Source of the DNA: JAFGMQ01 sp036733345 | GTDB taxonomy: Bacteria > Desulfobacterota > DSM-4660 > Desulfatiglandales > Desulfatiglandaceae | DNA: 64,000 bases | Assembly: GCA_036733345.1 (NCBI GenBank) | Contig: DAINAR010000001.1 | Span: forward strand, 124,001-188,000 | Direction of reading: 5' to 3' | Shown: positions 8,253-18,373 of the stretch, piece after piece | How the letters are laid out: each line of letters starts with the position of its first letter | Numbering within the stretch: the stretch's first letter is position 1 | Notes under the pieces: model-generated | The model's database searches: none | The model's input: only the letters and a program-made list of their open reading frames with translations | What the model was told of the DNA's origin: nothing | Position numbers and translations under genes: made by a program

Positions 8253-10394
8253 TCAAAGTCTTTCCACTATAAGAACATGTTTAAGCTTTTTTATCCCTCT
8301 CATAATATCTTCAAGCTGTTTGTAGTTTCCAACTTCGACGGTGAAATGGCTTATGCCCTTTTGATCCATCGTAGTTTTTATGTCGGCCTGCATAATATTG
8401 CCGTTGTTTTTTGTAATTACAGCGCTTATATCTGCCAGCATCCCCTTCTGATTTACACTGATAACTCTTAGTTTTGCAATATACACATCCTCCTTTGAGG
8501 ACTCCCATGAGACTTCCACAAGCCTTTCAGGATCTGCCCTTTGAATGTGCCTGCATTTCTGATGATGAATCGTGACGCCACGCCCTCTTGTAATAAAACC
8601 AATAACAGGCTCGCCAGGAAGAGGATTACAGCAATTTGCAAAGCGGATCAGCATCTCGCCGATGCCCTTAACCTTAATTCCACGATCAGCTTTCGTCCGC
8701 CTGAGTCGAACCAGCATTTTGCTGACAATACCTGTAGGCTTTTCAGGTTTCACTCCCATTTTTGTTTTGAGACGTCCAACGACCTGCTTCAGTGAAACTT
8801 CCCCAAAACCTATTTGAGCAACCAAATCTTCTGCCGTATGAAATGAAAGGTCTTCTGCAATAGCCAGTATCTGCTCACTTTTCATTATGTTTGGAAGGTT
8901 CAGGCGCTCCTGCTCAAGCGCCTTTTCAAGCATGCTCTTGCCCAGATTAACGCTTTCATCCCTTTCCTGATTTTTAAGCCATTGCTTAATTTTGGTTTTG
9001 GCCCTGGGAGTCTTAACGAATTCAAGCCAGTCTTTGCTTGGATGCTGTTTCGAAGATGTGACAATTTCTACAATATTGCCGTTCTTCAACTGCTGGCGGA
9101 GCGGGACCATCCTGCCGTTTATGCGTGCACCCATGCATTTTTCTCCTACTTCGGAATGAATACTGTATGCAAAATCAACAGCCGTAGCCCCTCTTGGAAA
9201 TGATTTAACTTCCCCTTTCGGAGTGAATACATAGACTTCATCAGGAAAAAGGTTCATCCGGACAGTATCAAGGAACTCTTCGGGGTCATTTAGGTTTTGC
9301 TGCCATTCGAGAAGCTGCCTTAGCCATGAAAATTGTTTTTCATCCGTTTTGCTGGCAATCAATCCCTCTTTATATTTCCAGTGTGCAGCAATACCCTGTT
9401 CCGCAACCCTGTCCATTTCATGGGTTCGAATCTGCACCTCCATTCTCTGACCCAGTGGGCCAATCACAGTTGTATGCAATGATTGATACATGTTTGCCTT
9501 CGGGACAGAAACATAATCTTTAAATCTGCCTGCAACAGGCTTCCACATGGCATGTATAAAACCAAGGGCCTCATAACACTCTTTAATAGAATTGACAATC
9601 AATCGAAATGCCAGGACATCATAAACCTGGTCAGGGGTAAGATCCTGATCCACCATTTTTGTATATATACTGTAAAAGCTCTTCGGTCTTCCTTTTACAA
9701 TAGCCTGAATGCCGAATTCTTCAAGCTTAGTTGAAATAAGTTCTTTAACATCCTGAATAAATGACTTATTTTCTGTCTTTCTTAAGGTTACTTCGGTCTT
9801 GATTTTCTGATAGGCCTCCGGCTCAATATAATAAAGGGCAAGGTCTTCCAGATTCGTTTTGATATTGTGTATACCCATCCTGGCAGCAAGAGGGGCATAA
9901 ATCTCCAGTGTTTCTTTTGAAATTTCTCTTTGTTTCTCAGGGCGCTGGAAGCCTAATGTTCTCATGTTGTGCAGACGGTCAACCAGTTTAACCAGTATCA
10001 CGCGAATATCAGTAGACATCGCAAGTATCATCTTCCGTATATTCTCGGCTTCGCGATGCTTGCGACTGGTGAAGTGCATTTTGCTGATTTTTGTAACACC
10101 ATCTACGATATTTGCAGTTTCCTCCCCAAAAAGTTCCTTCAACTCCTCGGGCTCAGCGGTAGTATCCTCAAGGGTGTCGTGAAGAAGCCCTGCTGCAATG
10201 CATACTACATCCATTCTCATCTGGGCGAGTATATAGGCTACTTCAAGCGGATGAGAAAGATATGGTTCACCCGAAAGGCGAATCTGTCCCTGATGAACCT
10301 TGGCTGAATAGACATATGCCTTCTGGATCAATCCGATATTGGCCTTCGGGTGATAACTCAAAATCTCGGATATGATATCATTTAATCGAATCAT
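8253..10394 (-). CDS. rel: Bifunctional (p)ppGpp synthetase/hydrolase (RelA/SpoT homologue)
   Basis: This enzyme makes and degrades the stringent-response alarmone. Its 713 residues carry the full long-RSH architecture. The hydrolase HD motif (LLHDTLEDT, residues 71-79) is intact. The synthetase has RPKSFYSIYTKM, YQSLHTTVIGP and EVQIRT. A TGS domain (VYVFTPKGEVKSFPRG) follows near 390-450, then a Cys pair (RFANCCNPLPG) and a C-terminal ACT domain. Both catalytic halves look complete, so a bifunctional Rel is likely. The ATG at 10394 lies 17 bases inside the 3' end of proS, so the two are probably co-transcribed and translationally coupled. Confidence 0.93.
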   Translation of the reverse strand: MIRLNDIISEILSYHPKANIGLIQKAYVYSAKVHQGQIRLSGEPYLSHPLEVAYILAQMRMDVVCIAAGLLHDTLEDTTAEPEELKELFGEETANIVDGVTKISKMHFTSRKHREAENIRKMILAMSTDIRVILVKLVDRLHNMRTLGFQRPEKQREISKETLEIYAPLAARMGIHNIKTNLEDLALYYIEPEAYQKIKTEVTLRKTENKSFIQDVKELISTKLEEFGIQAIVKGRPKSFYSIYTKMVDQDLTPDQVYDVLAFRLIVNSIKECYEALGFIHAMWKPVAGRFKDYVSVPKANMYQSLHTTVIGPLGQRMEVQIRTHEMDRVAEQGIAAHWKYKEGLIASKTDEKQFSWLRQLLEWQQNLNDPEEFLDTVRMNLFPDEVYVFTPKGEVKSFPRGATAVDFAYSIHSEVGEKCMGARINGRMVPLRQQLKNGNIVEIVTSSKQHPSKDWLEFVKTPRAKTKIKQWLKNQERDESVNLGKSMLEKALEQERLNLPNIMKSEQILAIAEDLSFHTAEDLVAQIGFGEVSLKQVVGRLKTKMGVKPEKPTGIVSKMLVRLRRTKADRGIKVKGIGEMLIRFANCCNPLPGEPVIGFITRGRGVTIHHQKCRHIQRADPERLVEVSWESSKEDVYIAKLRVISVNQKGMLADISAVITKNNGNIMQADIKTTMDQKGISHFTVEVGNYKQLEDIMRGIKKLKHVLIVERL

Positions 10395-12105
10395 AAATGT
10401 CTTTTACTTTTTTCATTATAATTTCAGACGCATCTTCAATTGGTATTTCCATTATTTCAGACTCGTTACGTAATTTCAGCTCCACTTTACCATTCTTAAT
10501 CCCCTTTAATCCCACGGTAATACGAACTGGTACTCCAAGAAGATCGGCATCATTAAACTTGATGCCTGCACGTTCATCCCTGTCATCAAGAAGAACTTCA
10601 ATCTCGTTTTCAAGCAGGTCAGTGTATATCCTGTATGCTGCCTCAATCACATCTATCTCATGCATCTGAAGAGGAAGAATGATAACTTCGAAAGGCGCGA
10701 GAGGAATAGGAAAAATAACTCCGTCCTTGTCATGATTCTGTTCTATCGCAGCAGTAATGGTTCTTCCGACTCCAATTCCGTAACATCCCATGATGATATT
10801 CTTTTCCTTTCCCTGTTCGTCAAGAAAAACCGCTTTAAGTGCCTTGCTGTATTTCTCACCCAGCTTGAAAACATGCCCGACCTCAATTCCGCGGTTGAAT
10901 TCGATTTTACCCCCGCATTTAGGACAGATATCATCCGGAGTGATTACTCTCAAGTCCCCAAAGAGATCTACTTTAAAATCCCTCTCCAAATTCACATTCC
11001 TTATGTGAAAATCCTTTTTATTTCCTCCCGTAACAGCATTTATCATGTGCTTTATTGAGTAATCGGCAATCACCTTTACTTTTAAACCAACAGGGCCTGC
11101 AAAGCCTGTAGGCGCACCCGTGGTCTCCTCAATCTGATCATGTCCCGCCAGTTCAACGGTTTGAGAACCAAGAAGGTTTTTAAGTTTGGTCTCATTTAAT
11201 TCATGGTCTCCTCTCACCAATGCAGCTACCAAATCATCATCAGAGACAAAGATAAGCGTCTTTATGAGCTGATCCGCTGAAATACCAAGAAAAGAGGTCA
11301 CTTCCTCGATGGTCCTGATATCCGGAGTATGGATTTCCTCGATGGGCTCCATTTGTTTGTTTTCAGATCCAGTATTTTCATCGGCCATACGGACTTCAGC
11401 TCTCTCAAGATTCGCAGCGTAATCGCATTCTGTACAATTTACTATCTGATCTTCTCCGGTATCTGCCAGAACCATAAACTCGTGGGAAAAACTTCCGCCT
11501 ATTGCGCCGCTGTCCGCTTCGACAGCACGGAATGTGAGTCCGCACCTTTGAAATATTCTTTTATATGCCTCAAACATGATTTCATAACTGCGGTTTGCTC
11601 CTTCTTCATCCGCATCAAAGCTGTAGGCATCCTTCATAATAAATTCGCGACCGCGCATGATACCGAATCTCGGTCGAATTTCATCTCTGAATTTTGTCTG
11701 TATCTGGTAAAAATTAATCGGCATTTGCTTGTAAGAATGTATTTCTCTCCTCACAAGGTCAGTAATAACCTCCTCATGTGTAGGCCCCATGCACATTTCG
11801 TGGCTGTGACGGTCCTTGAACCGCAATAATTCGCGTCCATAATAATCCCACCTACCGCTTTCCTGCCATAGCTCGGCAGGTTGAACCGCAGGCATAAGAA
11901 CTTCTATTGCGCCTGCCCTGTTCATCTCTTCCCTTATAATATTCTCAACCTTTCTGATAGACCTGAGTCCAACCGGAAGATAAGTATAAATACCGGATGT
12001 AAGTTTCCTGATCATGCCCGCCCTAAGCATCAACTGATGGCTTATTATCTCAGCATCAGCAGGAACTTCCTTATGTGTTGGTATAAAATAATTTGAATAT
12101 CGCAT
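10378..12105 (-). CDS. proS: Prolyl-tRNA synthetase, bacterial type with editing domain
   Basis: This is a class II synthetase charging tRNA-Pro. It begins MRYSNYFIPTHKEVPADAE, typical of bacterial ProS. Motif 2 is visible as FRDEIRPRFGIMRGREF, and an insertion (INS) editing domain occupies roughly residues 220-400. Motif 3 (GCYGIGVGRT) and an anticodon-binding domain are C-terminal. The ATG at 12105 is preferred; a TTG 12 bases upstream sits almost on top of the GGGGAG ribosome site and is less likely. The product has 575 residues, the standard length. The gene lies between ispG (21 bases upstream) and rel (overlapping), so all three are probably one operon. Confidence 0.95.
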   Translation of the reverse strand: MRYSNYFIPTHKEVPADAEIISHQLMLRAGMIRKLTSGIYTYLPVGLRSIRKVENIIREEMNRAGAIEVLMPAVQPAELWQESGRWDYYGRELLRFKDRHSHEMCMGPTHEEVITDLVRREIHSYKQMPINFYQIQTKFRDEIRPRFGIMRGREFIMKDAYSFDADEEGANRSYEIMFEAYKRIFQRCGLTFRAVEADSGAIGGSFSHEFMVLADTGEDQIVNCTECDYAANLERAEVRMADENTGSENKQMEPIEEIHTPDIRTIEEVTSFLGISADQLIKTLIFVSDDDLVAALVRGDHELNETKLKNLLGSQTVELAGHDQIEETTGAPTGFAGPVGLKVKVIADYSIKHMINAVTGGNKKDFHIRNVNLERDFKVDLFGDLRVITPDDICPKCGGKIEFNRGIEVGHVFKLGEKYSKALKAVFLDEQGKEKNIIMGCYGIGVGRTITAAIEQNHDKDGVIFPIPLAPFEVIILPLQMHEIDVIEAAYRIYTDLLENEIEVLLDDRDERAGIKFNDADLLGVPVRITVGLKGIKNGKVELKLRNESEIMEIPIEDASEIIMKKVKDIYDSIK

Positions 12106-12126
12106 AATAAATTTCAATCTCCCCTG

Positions 12127-13203
12127 TTATCGTTCGACCATTTTCCTAACTTCATCAATCAGCACATCTGCCAGATCAGCTTCCGGAACTTTTGCTACAA
12201 TCTTTCCCTTTCTAAAAAGAATGCCCTGCCCTCTTCCGCCTGCAATCCCAATATCCGCCTCTTTTGCCTCCCCGGGCCCATTGACCACACACCCCATTAT
12301 GGCAACTTTCGGGGATGCCGCAATCCCCGAAAGAGCCTTTTCAACTCTTTCAACCAGGCTGAAAAGGTCAATCTCGGTCCGGCCGCAGGTAGGACAGGAA
12401 ATAATTTCAGGCCCCCTGTGCCTGATATCAAGCGCCCTGAGGATCTCGTATGCTACTTTTACTTCATCCACAGGATCCCTTGTTAAAGACACTCGAAACG
12501 TATCTCCAATCCCCTTTGACAACAGATATCCAATCCCTATAGAGCTTTTCACAGTACCTGAAATCAGTGTCCCTGATTCCGTAACTCCCAGATGCAGAGG
12601 GTAATCCACCTCCCGGCTAAAGAGCTCATTTGCAGTAATGGTATCTATGACGTTTGAGGATTTTAATGAAATTTTTATCTGTTCAAACCCCAGTGTTTCG
12701 AACAGATTAATATATTTCAGAGCGCTTTCCACCATAGCCTCAGGGGATGGATGTCCATACTTCAGCAGTGTCTCCTTGTGAATGGAACCTGAATTGACTC
12801 CGATTCGAATAGACGCATTATGCTTTTGCGCAGAATTTACAACTTCCTCAATTGCTTTTTTGCCCCCTATGTTTCCCGGATTGATCCTGAGGGCATCTGC
12901 CCCCGCATCCAGTGCCTCAACAGCAAGGCGATGATCAAAGTGAATATCCGCTATAATGGGTATTTTGACCTTTGATTTGATTTTGGCCAGGGCTTTTGCC
13001 GCTTCTTTATCCGGAACAGCTACCCGGATAATCTCACAGCCGATATTTTCAAGGCTTTCTATCTGTTTCACGGTTGAAGGTACATCTCTGGTGTCCGTGT
13101 TTGTCATGGACTGAACCACAACAGGCGATTCTCCGCCTATTGTCACATCTCCGACATAAATCCTGCGCGTCTTTTTCCTTTTTTCTATCATATTAGCATC
13201 CAC
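12127..13203 (-). CDS. ispG: 4-hydroxy-3-methylbut-2-enyl diphosphate synthase
   Basis: IspG (GcpE) catalyses the penultimate step of the non-mevalonate isoprenoid pathway with a [4Fe-4S] cluster. The TIM-barrel start is visible (RRIYVGDVTIGGESPVVVQS). The cluster cysteines lie in ISCPTCGRTE and MGCVVNGPGE, the classic IspG signature. The length of 358 residues is that of the short bacterial form. The start is taken as GTG 13203, with GGGGGA six bases upstream; an ATG four codons further in is the alternative. It is the upstream gene of the ispG-proS-rel run, with a 266-bp gap before it that should hold the operon promoter. Confidence 0.95.
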   Translation of the reverse strand: MDANMIEKRKKTRRIYVGDVTIGGESPVVVQSMTNTDTRDVPSTVKQIESLENIGCEIIRVAVPDKEAAKALAKIKSKVKIPIIADIHFDHRLAVEALDAGADALRINPGNIGGKKAIEEVVNSAQKHNASIRIGVNSGSIHKETLLKYGHPSPEAMVESALKYINLFETLGFEQIKISLKSSNVIDTITANELFSREVDYPLHLGVTESGTLISGTVKSSIGIGYLLSKGIGDTFRVSLTRDPVDEVKVAYEILRALDIRHRGPEIISCPTCGRTEIDLFSLVERVEKALSGIAASPKVAIMGCVVNGPGEAKEADIGIAGGRGQGILFRKGKIVAKVPEADLADVLIDEVRKMVER

Positions 13204-13469
13204 ATCGTCCCCCTGATTCCCATCAAGACATCATCTGCCGCTACGAAAGGCTCATTCCCTGAGAAAAGGCAAAGAGGAGCTTAAATTATAAATTCTATAG
13301 GGTAATGCCGATTTTGAGTGGAATAGGCATATAATAACCTGCATTTGGACAGGAATACTCAAAAACCAGCTGATTTTAAACTTGATACATAAATCAGTTT
13401 GAGCCAGTTGACAAAATCCGTTCATCGAGGAGAGCGAAATCGGACAAAATGGATGTTTTTTAAAGGTCT

Positions 13470-14642
13470 TTAATACAGGAACATCGGCTTGCCACTGACA
13501 TGCCGTATTTTTGGTCTATATTCTTTTACGTCGTAAAGTTCTCTCACGTCAACTCTCTTTTGTCCGGTACTTATCGTGCTTATAGGAATATCCGTATATG
13601 TTCCTCCGCTCAAGGCAATAAGACGGCCAAAAGATCCTTTCAGAAACAGATCAATTGCCATATTGGCAAAATTAACAGCCACCATAAGGTCCAGTGAATC
13701 AGGCGCGCCGCTTCTCATCAGATAGGACAATTTCTGGTTAAGGATATTCTCTCCTGTCAATTCTTTAAGAATCACCCCTGTTTCCTCCCCTATGCCTCCC
13801 AGCCTCATGTGACCATATGCATCGCACTCCCCTGACATAAGCATCTCTCCACCGATCATCCTGGCACCTTCTGAGATTGTAATCATTGCATAATTCTTGG
13901 GATTTTCCACCTTATCCTTCATTATAAGTTCTGCAAGCCGTTTCGGGTCAAACGGGACTTCGGAAATGATTGCACGGTCTACTCCGGCCAGATAAGCGGA
14001 TATTAGAGATGTTTCACCGCAGTACCGTCCAAAAAGCTCAATAACGGCAATACGCTCATGAGAACCGGTGCAGGTCCTGAGGGCATGAATGAAACCGACA
14101 CCCCTTGTGACTGCCGTAGAAAAGCCAATGCAGAAATCCGTGCCAAAGACATCATTGTCCATTGTCTTTGGAATAGCTATCACCGGAACCCCTTCCCTGC
14201 TGAGTCTTTCGGCAAAGCTGAGCGTATCATCCCCCCCAATAGGGATAACTGCGTCAATTTTCAGTATCTCAAGGTTTTTAACGACCTGAAATGTAAAATC
14301 CTTTACCTCATCTTCTCTGATAAATTCCTTTTTAAGAAAGTCAGGGGCCTGCTTCATTTTGACAGAACTAGGGTTTGTTCTGGAAGTATGGAGATATGTC
14401 CCGCCTGATCTGTCAATAGTTCTTACTTCAGCCGGAGCAAGTTCCTGGATACATTGTTCTTCAGAAACGGGATCTTCAGGGTTGTATTCCAGTAGGCCTG
14501 CCCACCCGCGCCTGATTCCAATTGTCCTGATGCCTTCACTGGCTGCCCTGTATACAAGCGTTTTAATGCATGGATTAAGTCCCGGCACATCACCGCCGCC
14601 GGTTAAAATGGCAATAGTCGGCTTGTTTTTCCCTTTTTTCAT
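13470..14642 (-). CDS. 6-phosphofructokinase, pyrophosphate-type active site
   Basis: This enzyme phosphorylates fructose 6-phosphate in glycolysis. It has 390 residues, opening KPTIAILTGGGDVPGLN. Two positions define the phosphoryl donor in this family. Here the sequence reads GGDD (residues 136-139), not GGDG, and PKTMDND (158-164), with Lys rather than Gly before TMDND. Asp plus Lys is the combination seen in pyrophosphate-dependent enzymes, so a reversible PPi-PFK is predicted. ATP use cannot be excluded from sequence alone. The start at 14642 has GGGAGGG six bases upstream and is better than an in-frame ATG 51 bases earlier. It is a single gene with no glycolytic neighbours. Confidence 0.88.
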   Translation of the reverse strand: MKKGKNKPTIAILTGGGDVPGLNPCIKTLVYRAASEGIRTIGIRRGWAGLLEYNPEDPVSEEQCIQELAPAEVRTIDRSGGTYLHTSRTNPSSVKMKQAPDFLKKEFIREDEVKDFTFQVVKNLEILKIDAVIPIGGDDTLSFAERLSREGVPVIAIPKTMDNDVFGTDFCIGFSTAVTRGVGFIHALRTCTGSHERIAVIELFGRYCGETSLISAYLAGVDRAIISEVPFDPKRLAELIMKDKVENPKNYAMITISEGARMIGGEMLMSGECDAYGHMRLGGIGEETGVILKELTGENILNQKLSYLMRSGAPDSLDLMVAVNFANMAIDLFLKGSFGRLIALSGGTYTDIPISTISTGQKRVDVRELYDVKEYRPKIRHVSGKPMFLY

Positions 14643-14848
14643 CGGCAGCCCTCCCATGCTGAACAAAAATAATGCGTTTTGTGCATTAGTCACTCTTTGC
14701 AGTGCAACTTATGCCGTTTTTCAATGTCTATAATATATACTAAATTAGAGAAACACTTCTGCCCTGTCAAGATCATTTACCTTCAGCCGATCAGGTCTGG
14801 TTTATATCAAGGTGCAGATTGTGTGGCAAAAAGCCCAAACCATAAAAA

Positions 14849-15307
14849 TCAGTTTTTAATTACTGCCAAAACCTCTTTACTATGTTCCTTCACCTTCACC
14901 TTTGGAAAGACTTTAATTATGATCCCTTTCTCATCAATGATAAATGTGGAGCGAATCACGCCCATATAGGTCCTGCCGTACATCTTTTTTTCTCCCCAGG
15001 CACCGTAAAGCCCGGAAACCTCATGATCCGGATCGCTCAACAGTTTAAATGGCAAATTGTGTTTGAATTTGAAACCATCGTGAGATTTTACAGTATCCGG
15101 ACTGATTCCTAAAACCACTGCTCCAGCCGAAGTGATTTCACTATAATCATCGCGAAAGCTCAGGGCCTCGGCAGTGCATCCTGATGTGTTGTCTTTTGGA
15201 TAGAAATAGAGCACAACCTTCTTTCCAAGATAATCGGACAAAGAGACCGCCCCCCCTCCGTCTGTCGGCAGGGAAAAATCAGGGGCTTTCTTTCCTTCAG
15301 TCAACAT
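14849..15307 (-). CDS. bcp: Thioredoxin-dependent peroxiredoxin, BCP/PrxQ family
   Basis: This is a thiol peroxidase reducing hydrogen peroxide and organic peroxides. It has 152 residues with the BCP signature YFYPKDNTSGCTAEA. The peroxidatic cysteine is Cys44. The resolving cysteine found five residues later in E. coli BCP is absent, and Cys44 is the only cysteine in the protein, so it is a 1-Cys type. It would need an external thiol, such as thioredoxin, to be recycled. It is followed 86 bases upstream on the same strand by a DUF255 thioredoxin-fold gene, which may be relevant. Confidence 0.93.
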   Translation of the reverse strand: MLTEGKKAPDFSLPTDGGGAVSLSDYLGKKVVLYFYPKDNTSGCTAEALSFRDDYSEITSAGAVVLGISPDTVKSHDGFKFKHNLPFKLLSDPDHEVSGLYGAWGEKKMYGRTYMGVIRSTFIIDEKGIIIKVFPKVKVKEHSKEVLAVIKN

Positions 15308-15393
15308 ATTTTCTTCCTTTCAAATATAGAGCATTACATTAATCGTCCGGCTGTTTAAAACCCTGCCATTGAGCAACAGACCGAACAGCCGGA

Positions 15394-17424
15394 TCACAAA
15401 TTCGGCTTCTCCAATATATCCCGCAATCCGTTCGGATCATTAACAGGCCGATTACATACAAAGTTCCGACATACATAGGCAGTGGCCTTGCCTTCCAGCT
15501 GAACTCTGTTCTGCAGCAAAGGCACTTCGCATTCAGCAAGCCCCACAGCCACCACTTGATGCGGGGCGAACCCCCTGTTTACTTCAGCCAGCAGTGCCCT
15601 GGTATCTGCCGCGCCCGGTTCACCTATTACAGCAATTTCAAAAGGCCGGGACAAAAAATAATCAAGAGCAATGAGCCACTGGCCGAAGCCAAGAGGATTC
15701 TGAGCAATAAGCGGCTGTATTGGTTTCAGACTCTTTTCCGCCTCTTCTGCATAACGGGGCTCCATGCTCAATCCGGATAGCATAATCAATACAGTTACCG
15801 CCATCCCGTTACCGGAGGGTGTTGCATTGTCCTGCATTTCCCTTGGGCGAAACATTAGGGTTTCATGATCGATGGTAGTATCGTAAAATCCCCGCGGAGC
15901 TTTGAAATACCTGATCATCAGATCACTTAATTCTCGTGCCTGCCTGTACCATTCGGGATCGTAGGTAATCCGGTAAAGTTCCAGAAGACCTCTTATTAAA
16001 TGTGTATAATCCTCCAGATAGGCGTTAAGTCTGGCCCTACCCGCTCTTTCACCCTGTTCATAATGAGCTTTCCAGGTTCGCACCAAACGTCCATTTTTAC
16101 TGCGCATTACCTCCATCAGGAACCGTGCATTATTCTCAGCAGTCTTAAGGTAATCATTTCTTCCCAGAACCCGGGCTGCCTCGGCAAAAGCAGCCAGCAT
16201 CAGTCCATTCCATGAAGTAATTATCTTTTCATCCCTGTTGGGGCGAACCCTCTTTTCCCTGACAGCAAGCATACTTTCCCTGGCTTCCGCCAGCTTCGGC
16301 CGCAGCTTCAGGTCATCCCTGTATTCGAGGATATTGCTCCCCTCGAAATTGCCCTTATCACTAACATCATAAGCATTTATAAAATTACCGGCACCCTTTC
16401 CAAGCACCGATTCAACCTCATCCTTAGTCCAAACAAAATATTTACCTTCCTTGCCTTCGCTGTCAGCATCCTGGGTTGAATAAAAACCGCCCAGCGGGTC
16501 TGTCATCTCACGCATCACATAATCCAGAATTTCTTCAGTGATTGTACGGAAAAATGTCATTCCAGTAACCTGCCATGCATGTAAATATACCCGCGCCAGT
16601 AGCGCATTATCGTAAAGCATCTTTTCAAAATGAGGCACCAGCCAGCGATTATCTACAGAATAACGATGAAAACCGCCTCCAAGCTGATCATACATACCAC
16701 CCCTCGCCATAGCCTCGAGACTCTGGGTTACCATCTGCAGGGCATCCGGGTTTCCGGTTTTTCGATGATATCTCAGCAGAAATTCCAGTACCATGGAATA
16801 AGGAAACTTCGGGGCTGAGCCCCAGCCCCCGTTAGTTTTGTCAAATTGCTGCTGAATATTCCTGAAGGCTGTTGTCAGGGTTTCCTGTTTCAGCCCCTGC
16901 CCTGCCATATTTAGACCAGCCGCCCCCTGTCTTACGATAGCTTCAACTAGTTCTTTCCCGCCCTTTACTATCTCTTCACGCCTGTTTTTCCATGCATCTG
17001 CCACTGCCTTCAATACTTCCGGGAATGAAGGCATATTGTATCGGGGTACGGGCGGGTAATATGTCCCACCATAGAATGGGATTCCATAAGGTGTAAGAAA
17101 TACCGACATGGGCCAGCCCCCGCTGCCGGTCATTGTCTGTACAGCGGTCATGTATATATTATCAAGATCAGGCCGCTCCTCCCGGTCTACCTTTATATTA
17201 ATAAAGTATCGATTCATTATAGAGGCAGTTCGTTCATCCTCAAACGATTCGTGAGCCATCACGTGACACCAGTGACAGGCTGAATAACCGATGGAGAGGA
17301 AGATAGGCTTGTCCTGCAATTTTGCCAGATTAAGTGCTTTTTCGCCCCAGGGATACCAGTTCACCGGATTTTCGGCATGCTGAATTAGATAGGGACTGAT
17401 TTCTCCGCCTAATTGGTTCGACAT
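15394..17424 (-). CDS. DUF255 thioredoxin-domain protein (YyaL/SPATA20-like)
   Basis: This is a large cytoplasmic protein of 676 residues. The N-terminal DUF255 domain has a thioredoxin fold with the family signature CHWCHVM (CxxC, Cys50 and Cys53) followed by AHESFED. The rest resembles an alpha/alpha-toroid of the six-hairpin glycosidase type (for example GGFHRYSVDNRWLVPHFEKM and TSWNGLMLAAFAEAAR). The biological role of this widespread family is poorly defined; thiol redox and glycan-related roles have been proposed. No signal peptide is visible. A co-transcribed peroxiredoxin gene may follow 86 bases downstream. Confidence 0.9.
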   Translation of the reverse strand: MSNQLGGEISPYLIQHAENPVNWYPWGEKALNLAKLQDKPIFLSIGYSACHWCHVMAHESFEDERTASIMNRYFINIKVDREERPDLDNIYMTAVQTMTGSGGWPMSVFLTPYGIPFYGGTYYPPVPRYNMPSFPEVLKAVADAWKNRREEIVKGGKELVEAIVRQGAAGLNMAGQGLKQETLTTAFRNIQQQFDKTNGGWGSAPKFPYSMVLEFLLRYHRKTGNPDALQMVTQSLEAMARGGMYDQLGGGFHRYSVDNRWLVPHFEKMLYDNALLARVYLHAWQVTGMTFFRTITEEILDYVMREMTDPLGGFYSTQDADSEGKEGKYFVWTKDEVESVLGKGAGNFINAYDVSDKGNFEGSNILEYRDDLKLRPKLAEARESMLAVREKRVRPNRDEKIITSWNGLMLAAFAEAARVLGRNDYLKTAENNARFLMEVMRSKNGRLVRTWKAHYEQGERAGRARLNAYLEDYTHLIRGLLELYRITYDPEWYRQARELSDLMIRYFKAPRGFYDTTIDHETLMFRPREMQDNATPSGNGMAVTVLIMLSGLSMEPRYAEEAEKSLKPIQPLIAQNPLGFGQWLIALDYFLSRPFEIAVIGEPGAADTRALLAEVNRGFAPHQVVAVGLAECEVPLLQNRVQLEGKATAYVCRNFVCNRPVNDPNGLRDILEKPNL

Positions 17425-17497
17425 AATTTTTTTACCTTAGTAAGTTTATTATCATCAAGCTAAGCGTTATAATACTCAACATGTCAGTTTTATATCC

Positions 17498-17540
17498 AAA
17501 AAGAGGCTCCCCCGTTAAAAGATCAAACGGGCGGAGCCTC
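17498..17540 (-). terminator. Rho-independent terminator after the OmpA-type lipoprotein gene
   Basis: A strong stem is formed by GAGGCTCC at 17503-17510 and GGAGCCTC at 17533-17540, extended by CCCGTT/AACGGG. On the minus strand it is followed by a T5 run, just downstream of the lipoprotein stop at 17575. It separates that gene from the DUF255 gene. Confidence 0.85.
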
Positions 17541-17574
17541 ATAATAGCACAGATGCACTCAAATCATAGAAATT

Positions 17575-18303
17575 TTATTTGATTATAACCAGATCCACCC
17601 TGCGGTTCCTGGCCCGTCCTTCAGCTGTCTCGTTCGAGGCTATGGGCTTTGACTCGCCCAGGCTCAGCTTTTTGAGACGGTTGGGATTGATGCCTTTGGA
17701 CTTCAGATAGTCGAATACCGCCTCAGCCCTTCTATCGCTCAACGCCTTGTTATATTCCTCGCTTCCAATAGAGTCGGTGTGGCCCTGGAGTTCGAGCACC
17801 GCATCAGGACTGTTTTGCATGATCTCCGCGACCCTATTCAATTCTTCCCTTGTTTCAGGCGTCAGATCCGATTTATCGAATGCAAAATACCCCGAATGGT
17901 AGCTGATGGGCTGCTTTGCCGGTGGAGACGGTGGAGGCGGTGCCGGTTTTGGAGTTGGTGCCGGTGGAGGCGGTGGCGGGGTAACAACCCTTGCAGGAGG
18001 TCTGCACGATTCGGCTTCTTTTGCCAATTCATTAGCTTTTGCAAGAAGGGCCATGGCCTCTTCGGTATGGCATGCCCAATAAACCTCTGCTGCTTTTTTA
18101 CCCAGCACATTTGCCGCGGCGATTTTTTCCGGGCAATACTTTGCGCCTTCAGATCTTTCAGCGCTCGCAATAGCTGCCTCTGTCTGCTCGAATTCAACAG
18201 GAAGCGTTAAAGCCTTATCGCGAACACCAAAGTGAGTCGTCTGGGTGCATCCCGCAATAACTAAAAACATAACACACACTGAAAGGAACAATTTTTCTCT
18301 CAT
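17575..18303 (-). CDS. OmpA-family peptidoglycan-associated lipoprotein
   Basis: This is an envelope lipoprotein of 242 residues tethering the outer membrane to peptidoglycan. The signal peptide ends at the lipobox VIAGC (lipid Cys19). A helical region follows (about residues 35-105), with a Cys pair near its end. A proline-rich linker (about 110-135) leads to a C-terminal OmpA domain. In it, FAFDKSDLTPETREEL and the HTDSIGSEEYNKALSDRRAEAV motif contain the conserved peptidoglycan-binding Asp and Arg. The start is ATG 18303 with GGAGG upstream. The gene is monocistronic, with its own promoter and terminator. It is Pal/YiaD-like; the helical N-terminal part is not a domain I can name. Confidence 0.9.
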   Translation of the reverse strand: MREKLFLSVCVMFLVIAGCTQTTHFGVRDKALTLPVEFEQTEAAIASAERSEGAKYCPEKIAAANVLGKKAAEVYWACHTEEAMALLAKANELAKEAESCRPPARVVTPPPPPPAPTPKPAPPPPSPPAKQPISYHSGYFAFDKSDLTPETREELNRVAEIMQNSPDAVLELQGHTDSIGSEEYNKALSDRRAEAVFDYLKSKGINPNRLKKLSLGESKPIASNETAEGRARNRRVDLVIIK

Positions 18304-18373
18304 AATCCTGTCCTCCACTTAGATATAATTGTTTTCAAAACAGGAATATTTCTTTTTTCCTGTCCCCTGATAT

